Positions 12,900 to 25,278 of a DNA stretch of 64,000 nucleotides are shown here, in pieces. The notes under the pieces are model-generated. The model had not been told where the DNA came from. It worked only from the letters and a program-made list of their open reading frames with translations, and did no database searches. Position numbers and translations under genes: made by a program. Each line of letters begins with the position of its first letter. The stretch's first letter is position 1. The DNA is taken from positions 60,385,197 through 60,449,196 of the forward strand of contig OX387184.1 in assembly GCA_947561395.2 (NCBI GenBank), read 5' to 3'. The stretch comes from Buxus sempervirens. Lineage: Eukaryota > Streptophyta > Magnoliopsida > Buxales > Buxaceae.

Positions 12900-14130
12900 C
12901 CTAGGACCGTGATAGACTAGAATCTGGTTCTCATTTCAATGATTGGAGAATTACGTATGGTCCAATCTAACCTTATTTCATTCTCCTTCAAAAAAAAAAA
13001 AAGTAACCCCCAAAACAAATGACAAGCAATGCTGCAACACCATGTTTTTAATGAATCGGATATTAAATTTTAAAGCATCATCGAGGAATTTTCTCTTCGT
13101 TAGAAATTTTCTCCGCAATTAAATATTCAATAAGCATCTTTACGGCACCTATCTGGATACCTTTGAGTAGGAAAGAAATTCAACGGTAACCGGCATTCTT
13201 CCTTTCTATTTATGTGGGGAGATTGAGATACGCGCTCTTAAAGAAGTGAAAGATTTTTTACTAACCCATGAAAATTACCTATCCCATTGAACACCGCTAA
13301 TCATATTGTACCTTTACTATTAATCAATAACAGATATTCGTGATATTCATTATATTTGCCTGTTGTTATAGATAATCAACACAAGGCATATTAAATGGCA
13401 GCCGCACTTTTATACTTAATCAAGCGCTGTTTAAACTGAAATAAATTTTCTATCTCCTAGACAAACCCAAAACAACAAATTTGATTTGGTCTCTATTGTG
13501 ATTAAGACAATGACAACATAGATACCATATATCATATTTTGTATTGCTTATCAATATACATACATACATATATATATCCCACTATTTGTATACATACTTA
13601 AAATATACCATAATTCAATACAAAATGGTGTACTTCAAGAATTTAATCTTCACACCAACTCCACCATATCCCACTTCAATCATGCAAACAATGAGTCACA
13701 ATTGCATGGAATCCGTTTCAGTGCCAGTGTAGTAGTGTGTGATGTTAAAAAAAAAACCTTTTCCTAGACCATCAATTATCTATTGAAGACAGAAATAAAG
13801 AATACCTGCAATCATTTTCAACATTTCATGCAATGGGAATGTAGAATCCTTGGGGGCTTCAACTCATCAAACAGAGGTAGCCTTTTCCGAGAATTTTTCC
13901 ACAAAACCTTGCATTTCAGGTCTTATGATATTTACATCCACAAGTATTTTCTAAATATAGTCTTCAAGAGATAATTGCAGTGGTACTAAGGCTAAAAAAA
14001 CATAGTGCACATTAAGCATCCCAAAAACCATGCAAGTGTTCTCTAAACATGAAATAAGAAGAATGGCTTTGTGAGCATAAAAACTAATCTCGTGGATATA
14101 TTGATTTACTCAGAGGACGAAACGAATAAT
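12900..14130. repeat. Array monomer 7, short form
   Basis: Full landmark series. Its right boundary is fused: the next monomer has lost the CCTAGGACCGTGATAG landmark, and sequence jumps from ACGAATAATT to CTCATTTCAATGATTGG near 14,130. Confidence 0.75.
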
Positions 14131-15391
14131 TCTCATTTCAATGATTGGAGAATTACGTATGATCCAATCTAACATTATTTCATTCTCCTTCAAAAAAAGA
14201 ACAAACCCCAAAAATAATGACAACGAATGCCGCAACACCATGTTTTTAATGTATCGGATATTAAATTTTAAAGCATCATCGAGGAATTTTCTCTTCGTTA
14301 GAAATTTTCTCCACAATTGCATATTCAATAAGCATATTTACGGCACCTATCCGGATACCTTTGAGTAGGAAAGAAATTGAACAGTAACCGGCATTCTTCC
14401 TTTCTATTTATGTGGGGAGATTGAGATACGCTCTCTTAAAGAAGTGAAAGTTTTTTTACTAACCCATGAAAATTACATATCCCATTGAACACCGCTAATC
14501 ATATTGTACCTTTACTATTAATCAATAACAGATATTCCTGATATTCATTATATTTGCCTGTTTTTATAGATAATCAACACAAGGCATATTAAATGGCAGC
14601 CGCACTTTTATACTTAATCAAGCGCCGTTTAAACTAAAATAAATTTTCTATCTTCTAGACAAACCCAAAACCACAAATTTGATTTGGTCTCTATCGTGAT
14701 TAAGACAATGACAACATAGATACCATTTATCATATTTTGTATTGCTTATCAATATATATAGATATATATATATATATATATCCCACTATTTGTATATAAC
14801 ATACTTAAAATATACCATAATTCAATACAAAATGGTTTACTTCAAGAAATTAGTCTTCACACCAACTCCACCATATCCCACTTCAGTCATGCAAACAGTG
14901 AGTCAACAATTGCATGGAATCCGTTTTAGTGCCAGTGTAGTAGTGTGTGATGTTAAAAAAAAACCTTTTCCTAGACCATCAATTATCTATTGAAGACAGA
15001 AATAAAGAATACCTGCAATCATTTTCAACCTTTCATGCAATGGGAATGTAGAATCCTTGGGGGCTTCAACTCATCAAACAGAGGTAGCCTTTTCCGAGAA
15101 TTTTTCCACAAACTATGCATTTCAGGTCTAATGATATTTACATCCACAAGTATTTTCTAAATATAGTCTTCAAGAGATAATTGCAGTGGTACTAAGGCTA
15201 AAAAAACACAGTGCACATTAAGCATCCCAAAAACCATGCAAGTGCTCTCTAAACATGAAATAAGAAGAATGGCTTTGTGAGCGTAAAAACTAATCTCGTG
15301 GATATAATAATTTACTTATAGGACGAAACGAATAATTGTCTAAGCATTTTACATATTAGTTTACAATAGAAAGCACACGCCCCAAACATTT
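14131..15391. repeat. Array monomer 8, short form
   Basis: Lacks the first landmark because of a deletion at 14,130 but carries the remaining blocks. The TA-microsatellite at 14,752-14,780 is longer than in neighbouring copies. Confidence 0.75.
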
Positions 15392-16236
15392 CCTAGGACC
15401 GTGATAGACTAGAATCTAGTTCTCATTTCAATGATCAGAGAAAAACATATGATCCAATATACGCTTATTTCAATCTCCTCCAAAAGAGAAAGCCCTAACC
15501 CCACAAAACACATGACAAGCAATAACTCCACACCGTGTTTTTAATGAATCGGATATTAGATATTAAAGAACCATCAAGGAATAATACCTCTTGTTTATAA
15601 ATTTTCTCCACAACTACATACCTCTTCGTACATAACATACATAAACATAGACCAGAATTCGATTCAAATTGGTTTACTTCAAGAAATTAGTCTTCACACC
15701 AACTCCACCATATCACACTTCAATCATGTCAAAAGTGAGTATCAATTGCATGGAATCGGTTTTAATGTGAGTGTAGTAGTGTGCGATGTAAAAAGAAAAG
15801 CCTTTTCCTAGACTATCAATTACCTATTGAAGACAGAAATAAAGAATAATTGCAATCATTTTCAACCTTTCATGCAAATGGAACGTAGAATCCTTGGGGG
15901 CTTCAACTCATCAAACGGAGGTAGCCTTTTCCGAGAATTTTTCCACAAACTATCCTTATTACTGCATTTCAGGCCTAATGATATTTACATCGACAAGTAT
16001 TTTCTACACAGTCTTCAAGAAATAATTGCAGTGGTACTAAGGCTAAAAAAACACAGTGCGCATTAAGAACCCTAAAAACCATGCAATTTCTCACTAAACA
16101 AGAAATAAGAAGAATGGCTTCATGAGCATAAAAACTAATCTCGTGGATATATTTATTTACCCGGAGGAAAAAATGAATAACTATCTAAGCATTTTCCTTA
16201 TCATTTTATACAACAAAGCACACCCCCCAAACATTT
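15392..16236. repeat. Array monomer 9, deleted (845 bp)
   Basis: An internal deletion near 15,620 joins the CACAACTACATA block to the CATACATAAACATAG block, removing roughly 440 bp that other short monomers keep. Confidence 0.75.
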
Positions 16237-17845
16237 CCTAGGACCGTGATAGACTAGAATCTAGTTTTCATTTCAATGATCAAAGAAAAACGTATGACAC
16301 CCCATCAAAGCTTATTTCATTCTCCTAAAAAAAACCCTAACCCCTAAAACACATTACAAGCAATGCCGCTACACCATATTTTTAATGAATCGGGTATTAG
16401 ATATTAAAGCATCATTGAGGAATAATACCTCTTCGTTAGAAATTTCTCTAGAACTACATATCCCGTAAAGAACTATACAGCAACTAGGATTCCTTCTACT
16501 GAATTAATTGCCTTTCGATTGGATATGCAGAGGAGGTCAAAAGCTACAAAAACTTCCCGAAGAATGTCCTATTCTCTATGCTGTAAAATATATGTTGTAA
16601 CTAACGAATGGACAACTAGAGACCCATTGTTATCATAGCAATCGAATAACGGCGGGTCCCTAGTGCGTCTCACCCTTTTCTTGACGATATCTGAGCATCT
16701 CTCCGTTGGGCAGCGAAACAAAATCGTACAAGAAACGAGGATTCAAAAATAGATATTTAGGGAAAAATGAGAAGGGAAAGGCATGTGTGGGGGCGGGCCG
16801 AGAGGAAAAAAAATGACTAACAAGAAGGCAAATGAGAGCGAAAGAAAGTATATTGGAGAATATTAGTTGTACATCTCTTCATCGTTTGGGAGATCAGCCT
16901 TTTTGTGATCGTTAGAAGAGCCTCCTCTTTTAACGACACGATGATACTGATCTCGCCGTCATTGTGAACATTTGAATGGCAGAATCAAGAGAATAAGCTT
17001 TTGAGTAGGAAAGAAAGTGAACTGAGCTTCATCGTTTCTGTTTTTGTGGGGAGATTGAGATACTCTCCCTTAAAGAAGTGGAAGATATTTTAGTCACCCT
17101 TGAAATCTACCAATCCCATTTAACCCCGCTAATCATATTGGTCCTTTATTATTAATCAATAACAGATATTCATGACATTCTTTATATTTGCTTATTGTTA
17201 AAGATAATCAACACAAGGCATCTTCCAGGCAGCCCCACTACATAAATCAAGCAGCCTTTAAAACTATAATAAATTTTCTATCACCTAGACAAACCCAAGA
17301 TCGTAAACTTGATTTAGTTTCTATCGGGATTAAGACAATGACAACATAGATACCATCTATCATATGGTGTATTATTTATCAATATATATATATATATCCA
17401 TATCCCATTATTTTTACATAACATACATAAACATGTAACATGATTCAATTCAAATTCATTTACTTCAAGAAATTAATCTTCACACCTACTCCACCATATC
17501 AAACTTCAATCATGTAAAAAATTGAGTACCAAGTGCATGGAATCAGTTTTAGTGCAATTGTAGTAGTATAGGATGTTAAAAAAATGCCTTTTCTGAGACT
17601 ATCAATTATCTATTGAAGACAGAAATAAAGAATACTTGTAATCATTTTCAACCTTCCATGCAAAGGAAATCTAGAATCCTTGGGGGCTTTCACTCATCAA
17701 AGGGAGGTAACCTTTTCTGAGAATTTTTTCCACAAACAATCCTTATTAGTGCATTTCAGGCCTAATGATATTTAAATCCACAACTATTTTCTACATATAG
17801 TCTTCAAGAGATAATTGCAGTGGTACTAAGGCTAAACACAGTGCA

Positions 17846-18528
17846 TGGAAGACGAATGCCCTGTCCCCGCAAGTGTGCTTTATGTGTATGGAAGCAGGGG
17901 AGAGCATTGATCATTTGTTTGTTCAGTACCAGTTTGCAAGAGCCGTTTGGATGCAGATGTTACAGATGATTGAGGTGTCATGGGTTCTACCTGCGACATT
18001 TCATGATTGCTTTGTTCAATGGCAGATGGGGGGATTGGGGAGAAGAGGTCATACCATGTATAGAGCATTGTTTCACGCTGTTGTGTGGTCTATATGGTTG
18101 GAGCGAAATAAAAGGATCTTCCGGGATAGTCGGTCGACGGTGGACCAGGTGATAGCAGTTATTCAGATAGCAATGGCGTCATGGGTTTCGGTTCTTCCAG
18201 AGTTTATGGATATTTCACCTTCAGATATAGTCAAGGAGTGGCATAGATGGTGCTACTCCACATCTACTGTGGAGGGGAGTTCGGTAAGAGGGATGGGTTC
18301 ACACTTACCATGGGATGTTGGGTAGTTCTGGTGGAGGGTGGTCGTCCTTGGCACATTACTGAACGACTTGTTTAGTAATAAGCCAAGATTCGGTGTGGAT
18401 ATGAGCATTGGTAGAGGGTGGTAATCATTTCTTGGAAGGCTTTTTGTGTTTTTGGTTGGTTTTTGGTCATGTTAACATCCGCACTGATTTGTGTGCGTTG
18501 TACAGTTCTCTTTCTTTACTCACATATA

Positions 18529-18588
<60 letters not shown>

Positions 18589-18620
18589 AACATCTACATT
18601 ATTAATCAAAAAAAAAAAAA
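17846..18620 (+). mobile_element. 5'-truncated LINE inserted in array monomer 10
   Basis: An open frame runs from the left junction (17,846) to 18,322. It encodes the C-terminal LINE ORF2 region: CFMCMEAGESIDHLFVQY (zf-RVT type, last Cys replaced by Gln-Tyr) and VVWSIWLERNKRIFRDSR. A 3' UTR with a long (TA)n tract (18,528-18,588) ends in 13 or so A residues at 18,608-18,620. The monomer reads ...CACAGTGCA before the element and ATTAAGCACC after it; uninterrupted monomers read CACAGTGCACATTAAGCACC, so no target duplication is present. Confidence 0.9.
18528..18588. repeat. (TA)n microsatellite in LINE 3' UTR
   Basis: About 30 TA units immediately upstream of the LINE poly(A) end. Confidence 0.95.
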
Positions 18621-18796
18621 ATTAAGCACCCAAAAAAACCATGCAATTGCTCACTAACCATGAAATCAGAAGAATGGCTTTCTAAGCATAAAAACTAATC
18701 ACGTGGATTTATTTATTTACTCGGAGGACAAAATGAGTAACTGTCTAAGCATTTTGCATATCATTTTGTACAAAAGAGAACACCCCCCAAACATTT

Positions 18797-19290
18797 CCTA
18801 GGAGCGTCATAGACTCAGTAGAATGGGAGTTATTGCTAAATCAATTAGCATTTTTTGTCTCCTGGTTCCAAAAAGTGTTGAGTACCGCTTCGTTCAATGC
18901 TCTTATACTTCAGTTATCTAGGACGAGATTATGAGAAGATGTGAGTTACAAAGGTAATCTCTTGTTTGGCTTTAGTTAATAGTATGGTTGACTGGTCGTT
19001 TTTTAGGTTCAGATTTCATATCTAGTATTCAAAAATCTATCTTCTTTCAACGTCACCATGATACTGATCTCTCTTTTATCGCAGCCGTTTGAATGACAGA
19101 ATCAAGAGAATAATAAGGTTTTCTGTAGGGAAGAAAGTTAACTGTAACAGTGCTCTCTCGTTTCTATTTTTCAAGAGATTGAGAGATGCTCTATTAAAGA
19201 AGTGGAAGAGTTTTTAGTAAACCATGAAAATTACATATCCCATTTCACTCCAATAATCATATTGTTTATTTATTATTAATCAATAAAATA
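18797..19290. repeat. Array monomer 11, partial right edge
   Basis: Resembles monomer 1 (TCCAAAAAGTGTTGAG and ACGAGATTATGAGAAGATG blocks), unlike the central monomers. Similarity fades after the AATCAATAAAATAAAATAAG stretch at about 19,290, the array's right edge. Confidence 0.7.
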
Positions 19291-19820
19291 AAATAAGGCA
19301 TCCATAGAACAATACAGTTAAGAATTGTAAAAAGCAGAGGGTAACATCAAAAACTCATAAAAGAAGAAAATTATTTATTTGTAAGATCCAAGAGGATTAT
19401 ATATTTTATGAAATGCAGCAACGTGATTAACCATTAGACATGATAAGGAAAGAATGAATTGTTTCTCCCTTCCCATAGGCTCAGATATGTAAGTGGTAAG
19501 ACTACCTTAACTACTATCTTTTCAAATAATTCAGTAAATTAACCACCTACAAAACATTCATACATATATTTTTGAGTCCACAGATGCAAACGAGAGCAAA
19601 AGACATCTAAATTACTTGCAAAGTATGGAAAGGAGTTTTATAATCTATATTTTGTATGCTATCAAGCATAATGCAAAAATTTTCACGGATCACTTTAGGT
19701 TGTTGATGCTGTTTATACTTATCTAGTAAAACAAAGCTTCAAAAACGATTAAAAGAGAGAGAGAGAAAAAAGGGAAAAAACTGATGCCTTTAAGAACTCT
19801 TCAAAGATAATTTTTCTTAC

Positions 19821-19943
19821 CTGCTTTCCGTCATACGAAAAGGAGTCATGGCTGAACAAATTGATTGATTAGATAAGTTTAAGTCCCCTTTCTCTTTGAT
19901 GCCAAGCTGAGGAATTCTGGTTTCTCAACATCAAGGTATTAAA
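19821..19943 (-). pseudogene. Exon-like segment of an unidentified gene, one stop
   Basis: On the minus strand a CTACAG acceptor precedes 19,943 and a GCAG|GTAAG donor follows 19,821. The 123-nt interval is exactly 41 codons, with codon-like content (NSSAWHQRERGLKLI, then a stop, then SINLFSHDSFSYDGKQ). The single TAA and the absence of convincing neighbouring exons suggest a relic. I do not recognise the family; it could be chance. Confidence 0.3.
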
Positions 19944-20285
19944 CTGTAGGCTCGGTGAAGGGGGGGTTTCACAATGGCTAGTAACCAGAGTAGTTTATGA
20001 TGACATGCAGAGATTTCATGCTTGAAAGATTCGAAAGGCAGATAGGATCCATGAACCATCCATAACATAAGTTTTACTTCATCTTCACAATGTTCCTCTC
20101 ACATGGATATACTTACTCCTTGAACATCATTCTTAGGCTTATTTTTGTTTTTGCCTTTTTTAAATATACTTGTTGTTTCCTTATTCTACAATAATCTACA
20201 TGTTCATTCTAGAAGTTAAAGTGGCACAGAACCTTCTAAAATTAGTCCATGGAATGCACAATTGATACAGAAATGAAGAACATAC

Positions 20286-20348
20286 CTGACAAAAAGTAAC
20301 AGATAGGATCAAGTGCCATATAGCTAAAACCTTTGCTTGAATTAGGCT
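20286..20348 (-). pseudogene. Second exon-like segment, unidentified
   Basis: Minus strand between a TTCCCAG acceptor and a GTCAG|GTATG donor, reading PNSSKGFSYMALDPICYFLS. Its phase does not join cleanly to the segment at 19,821-19,943, so the two are not simply successive exons. Weak evidence. Confidence 0.2.
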
Positions 20349-21799
20349 GGGAATTTTTTAGCATAATAGAATTCCAATAGAGCAAGTTTACATTGGTTTT
20401 CCTACATCCAGGAAGTGGCTTTTTCTAAATTCTCATAAAAAAAACTTTTAGTATGATTAAGAACCTTAAAAGTGAATATATTGAGACTAAATTAAAATTA
20501 TTGTAGAAGCTTTAAAAAAAACTGCTGGTCAAAGTTCTAAAATTTTCTAAAATTCCATACCAGAAAGATATATTCAAGGTCCTGCTAACCCCTTCAACTC
20601 TCCCTTCTGCATTCAAACAAGATGGCCAAAAAGAAAGGGTTAGAATGGTAAGAGAAAACTAAGCATGGTAAGAGAGAACTAATTTGTCTTCAAGCAACAA
20701 AGCTAATACCACTACTTCTTTGGTAACTACTGAAGAAGATTAAAGAGTTGTCAACAAAACTTGAGAAGTGATAGGCATGTGTAGGGGAAGAAAGAAGTGA
20801 AAATAAATGCGTTGACAACTGGAATTAAAGTTTAGGGATAAAGAACAACATTCAAATAGCCTTCAGTAATTTTAGAAAAAAAATATAAAAGGCTGCAAGA
20901 AACCAAATCTGGTGGTTCTTCAAAAGGATTCGAGAGCAAATATTCTGGAATCATTAAAACATGGAGGGGAACAATTACTATGGATAGCTAGCAGTTGACA
21001 AATAAAGATCCCATGACAGCACCAATAAACTAGAGGCACAATAACTTTGTAACTCAAATTTATGAAGGAATAACTTATAACCTAAGGCAGAGTTATTTTC
21101 ATGGTTTTTAATAACTCAAATTTATGAAAGTATACCTTGGAACCTTAGTCACTGTTTGTCAACCACTAGTAATGCTATTAAAACAAGTTTTTCCTTATCC
21201 AGTTTTAACAAAAATCCAAGTGTTCAATGAGGGTGTACTTCAAATTGAAATAAACAAAATGAGAATAAGAACAATACTGGAGGGCCACTCTTTTAATGGA
21301 CTCTACCACAACAGCAACCTCATTTACTATTTTTTGCAAAGTGAGGTACTAAGGTGTTCAAAATTGGTCAAACAACCCATCAGTAAGCAGTCCATATAAA
21401 ATCTCCAAAAAAAACTTAGGCACATAAAGATAAAAAAAAAGTACAAGAAAAATAAAATATAAAACTAAGATAAGCTACCAGAGTATACAAAAATTACTTA
21501 GCATGATAAGGAACTAATCTCCACATAAAATCTGAAAAATCGTACCATGAAACCCATAGGGATATGAGTACTGAAAGCAGACCAAGGGATCAACACCAAA
21601 CGAACAAAAAAAAAATGGAAGCCAAGTAAACTTGTCAAATACTAGAATTAGAACCTTCTTTGACAAAATCCACATGACGGAGATGATCTGATAAACCTAA
21701 CTCACCCACGTGCACTTTGATGTGAACTAGGTTCATATACTAAGCATCAACCCCAAACACATTGCCATGTGGAAAACAAGCATCTCCTATTTGATCCAT

Positions 21800-23120
21800 C
21801 TCAGCTGATCTAAGGTTCCTTCAAAAAGAAAGGTTCCAATTAATACCATGAGAGGAAGAGGACAAGCCATCACTGATTTTAGCATAAGGAGAAGAGACAA
21901 CATGAAGTAGCCTAGGGAAGCGGGATGCAAAAGTGGAGTCTCACCACCAAAGGTCTATCCAGAAACAAATAGAATCGCCAAATCCAACATGAAATTTGAC
22001 ATGCTGATAGAAAGGTCCAGTGACTTTAATCTCCAACAGTCGTATGTGATCTTCTAATGTCCACAAATCATTCTCTTCCCTGTTATCTAACCTTGCCAAC
22101 TCTTCAAGTGCCTCCTTTTCTGAGTCTCTGCTCTTCCAAAAATTTCCCCTTTCCACTTTTTAACATTATTCTTCACATCCTTCAAGCCCCACATAAACAC
22201 AAAATCAGCCCACCCTAACCCTCCTCCCACCCCATTTCCTCCACCACTCCTTCACCAAATCACGAAAAGAAGGATATTCCAGCAACATATTTTCAAAACG
22301 AAAGGGGAACAAACCACTCCTAAAGATTACTTCTTTATTATCCCTTTTTTTTTTTTGCTTCTTTACCCATCTGTCATGGGCGAATGAGTCTCCATTGTAA
22401 CTTTATTTCTCTTAATTAAACTGTTTCATCACTTATAAAAAAAGGGGGGGAACAGATCAATATTATCCTCGTTTGACAACAACACTGGGCTATGATCCGA
22501 GACAGGACTCGGTAGGAGAAACTGTTCCACACTAGCAAGATGAGCATCCCAGCTCCCTGAAGTCAAGGCAGGTACCTATCTAGCCACGAACATAACGAAG
22601 GGTCTTAGAAATTTGACCATGTCAAAGATCCTCTCGCCAGCAGATAATCTTATGAGTTTGCACTGTTTGATCCAATTGGAAAAATTCCTTATGCACCTAG
22701 TTACCCTAGCGTAGACCTTATTGATCTCATGGGTGTATCTGTAAACATTGAAGTCACCTAGTACCCACCCACAATGATGCAGATCCTATAAAAAGTTGGG
22801 CCAATTCATCCCAAAAGTTCTTCCCTCACTAGACCAACATGGACAATAAACTACATCCGATATCCAAGAGAATCATCATGCCTAGAATAAAACTAAATCG
22901 AAACAGTATAATCTCCAATTTCCACCTCTTCACCTTGAAGAGCCACTGATTCCCACATTACCACTATTCCACCTAATCTTCCAGCATATGGGAGAACAGC
23001 CAACTCAATTCTGTCAAAATCCTACAGCCACTTAATCACCCTAAATCCATAGATTGTAGCTTAGGTTCTATTAGAACTACCAAATCAGAACACCATCGAC
23101 CACAAGTATCACACTAAGAT
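21800..23120 (-). mobile_element. Degenerate, internally deleted LINE on minus strand
   Basis: Read on the minus strand, 23,100 to 22,720 shows endonuclease remnants (DLVVLIEPKLQS, then LGDFNVYRYTHE), with several stops. 22,310 to 22,090 shows the pre-RT linker (PFRFENMLLEYPSFRDL and LEELARLDNREEND). 22,010 to 21,820 shows post-RT sequence (FGDSICFWIDLWW, then FPRLLHVVSSPYAKI). The RT core that normally lies between the linker and the FWxDxW block is missing. The copy is older and more decayed than the LINE at the window start. Confidence 0.8.
22338..22450 (-). mobile_element. Short A-tailed insertion within the minus LINE
   Basis: On the minus strand this roughly 110-bp stretch starts ATAAGTGATGAAACAG and ends in a run of about 12 A. 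It breaks the coding similarity of the surrounding LINE between endonuclease and linker. It looks like a small retroposed fragment. I cannot assign a family, and no clear target duplication is seen because the flanks are homopolymeric. Confidence 0.35.
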
Positions 23121-25278
23121 CCCTCTTCTTCTCCTCTCCTACTAAACCTCAGATATTCCCCTATCTTATATAAAACATCATATTCTTACTGATAAAAAGA
23201 AAAAAAAATTTCCCCTATTTTGCTCCTAAAACACTCAACCACTGAGGTCAAAAGGAGCACCTTTAAAGTTTGTCGATTCCTCAATAATAGATTCAAAAAA
23301 AAACCAAACCCTATCCCACATTCCCAACTCCTAGTCATCATCATCTAATCTTATACCCCAAAGCCATTAGCAAATTCAGCCTCTCGATCTCCGTCCCCTC
23401 CACCCAAGTTCTATTCTTTCCATAAAAACTAGCTAATAGAGAATGGGCGTGGTTAAAAATAATAATAATAATAACTTCTTAGTCTCTCATAAATGATTGT
23501 CTTTAGAAAAGCTTCTAAGAATCAATCGTAGAACTACAATTTGCTGAGGAAATGTCATGAAAGGCTAATGACAAAGTTGATGTAATTATTTACAGCAACA
23601 CCCGTTAGTAAATATTTATTTCCTTGAAATGCGATAACGTCATGTGAATCTTGTCTTAAATGGCCATTCATATGAAGAAGGGTATTTCAATTGAAAGCAA
23701 AGACTCTACAAACAAGCCACGCTACAAAAATCTCCCCATGCCTGATGAAAGAGCAGACAACATTTTCCCCTCTTGAATCACATATCCAGACTATCGCGAA
23801 TAACATTAAGCCCTTAATCCAATTGTATGGTGTGATGCCTCCGTAAAATCAATACAACACAAAAAATCTAACATTCAAGGAGGCACTTTAGAAAGGGCAT
23901 GAAGATATAATGCTTCTGATGCTGTTAATATAATCAATACAAAGTAAGCCAGCAAGATACAATTGTCAAAAAGGTGGGAAAAAGTCATGAGAAAACCATC
24001 ACCACAACAACAATGTTCTTAACGTATGCCCTGTAACGCCCCCTGCCCATCCCCACAACGTCACCCCACAAGTGAAAACCACCCCATCACCACCAAACCA
24101 AATCTACATGTTATAACCTGAGAAAATTCCTTGTTTGTTTATGACAGTCTACCACTGGCAAAACATGTGGAATGCCTAAATTTTGACAACCAGAATTCCA
24201 ATAATCTGATGAGTCAAAATTTTGAGATATTTATCTACTCCCCCTAGCAGATAATTTTGACTTCCAGCCAAGGAAAGTTCTATTTTGTAAATTTTTCACT
24301 AACCAGTCTATTCTTCCAGATCTTTCTTCCCAACTTAGAGATCATTCAATCACAAATCCCTGTATCTTTGAATAACTGGCAATTTCGTGTGATAATCCCA
24401 TCACAGTTAACTAATTTCTGGAAGTTAACATTCTTTCCCTTTTCATAACTTGCTACATCCTTATATTTGCCATAAATGTTCCATGAAAAAGCTATGTCCC
24501 AAATACCAATGCACAGACCAACAAAGCATGGTTAATCAAATTCCCATCTTTTTTTTCTGTTTTACAAATGGAAAAATCATTTTGGCATATAAGCAGACTT
24601 GCATAACCTTCTACTAAATGCCGGCATAGCCTACAAAGGGAACTGCAATGATATTTATCTTTTTGTGTACAATAACAACAGTTTCTAGCAAAGCATGAGT
24701 AAGAGAAACCATTAGCATCTTACAAAACAGCAAAGATATAGCAGCTTTGACATAATACAGAGGAAGAAACTTGCAATTCACTCAAAGGCTCTATAACAAG
24801 CTTCGATGTCTTCCCACAACTCAGGTGTTTGATGATATACAAGGTGCTTCAGGAGCATTGTCTCTGTATGAAGCATGCCTTTTCTAATCAAAAGGGGAGC
24901 TGTTTCCAATTTTTGCATTTGGCCAAAAGGGGAGCTGTTTCCAATTTTTGCATTTGGCCAAAACACTCACCACGATTTTATAATATAATTAAAATTCCAA
25001 ACTTATCCTTCCACTTGTTTTGGATATTCACCACACAAAAAAAAAATTTCTTCTAGCACACAATCATATACAGAGCAATATTTAGCAAAATTTTTCTCGT
25101 CAAATGCAACTTTTAGCCAAAAGGCTTCAACTCAAAAACCTTTTCCATAAAGTCCTTCCATCTCCATGAAGCTACACCAAATGGGGCCCTGAGATTCTAT
25201 AATCTATTCCTTCAAAGCTTAACTTGAATTATGTGTGCTGTTGAGAATGTAATAAGAGGGTAAAGAGCAGATTCTCAC
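23121..25278. other. A/T-rich intergenic sequence
   Basis: Apart from a 35-bp duplication and short AAT runs (about 23,457-23,475) I see no gene or mobile element. A short minus frame (24,778-24,966) ends in HQTPELWEDIEACYRAFE; it looks somewhat protein-like but I could not link it to a family. Confidence 0.45.
24890..24959. repeat. Perfect 35-bp tandem duplication
   Basis: AAAAGGGGAGCTGTTTCC... through GGCC occurs at 24,890-24,924 and again at 24,925-24,959, without differences. Confidence 0.95.

Larger units (their letters stand above)
16237..18796. repeat. Array monomer 10, long form with LINE insertion
   Basis: Retains the long-form-specific segment (about 16,500-16,990), including GGGGGCGGGCCGAGAGG and CGACACGATGATACTG. 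Without the 775-bp LINE at 17,846-18,620 it would be about 1,785 bp, which fixes the long monomer length. Confidence 0.8.
4168..19290. repeat. Large-monomer tandem array (about 1.2-1.8 kb units)
   Basis: The landmark GAAGACAGAAATAAAG (one base changed in one copy) recurs at 5225, 8732, 10017, 11217, 12502, 13785, 14992, 15829 and 17615. A second landmark, CCTAGGACCGTGATAGACT or a close variant, recurs at 5631, 7991, 9141, 10417, 11626, 12900, 15392, 16237 and 18797. Successive spacings cluster near 1,285 and 1,205 bp. Larger spacings are explained by inserted LINEs or long-form monomers. Two monomer classes exist: a long form (about 1.8 kb) at the array edges and a short form lacking about 500 bp in the centre. 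All copies run in the same direction. I see no conserved long ORF; short frames recur only because the DNA is repeated. Confidence 0.93.
19291..21799. other. A/T-rich region, no complete gene
   Basis: No recognisable transposon protein or intact gene. Two exon-like pieces on the minus strand are listed separately. A GA run lies near 19,757. The longest open frame (21,124-21,396) has no recognisable motif and low-complexity flanks, and is probably chance. Confidence 0.5.

Noticed and set aside
5181..16066. Recurring 60-110-codon frames with the text TEIKNTCNHFQPFMQRECRI in the array (5181, 8730, 9967, 11203, 13783, 15827)
   Set aside because: They recur only because the monomer repeats. Starts and ends differ in each copy through frameshifts, and the text has no domain character. 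Not called as genes.
18408..18657. Frames encoding Ile-Tyr repeats
   Set aside because: Translation of the (TA)n microsatellite.
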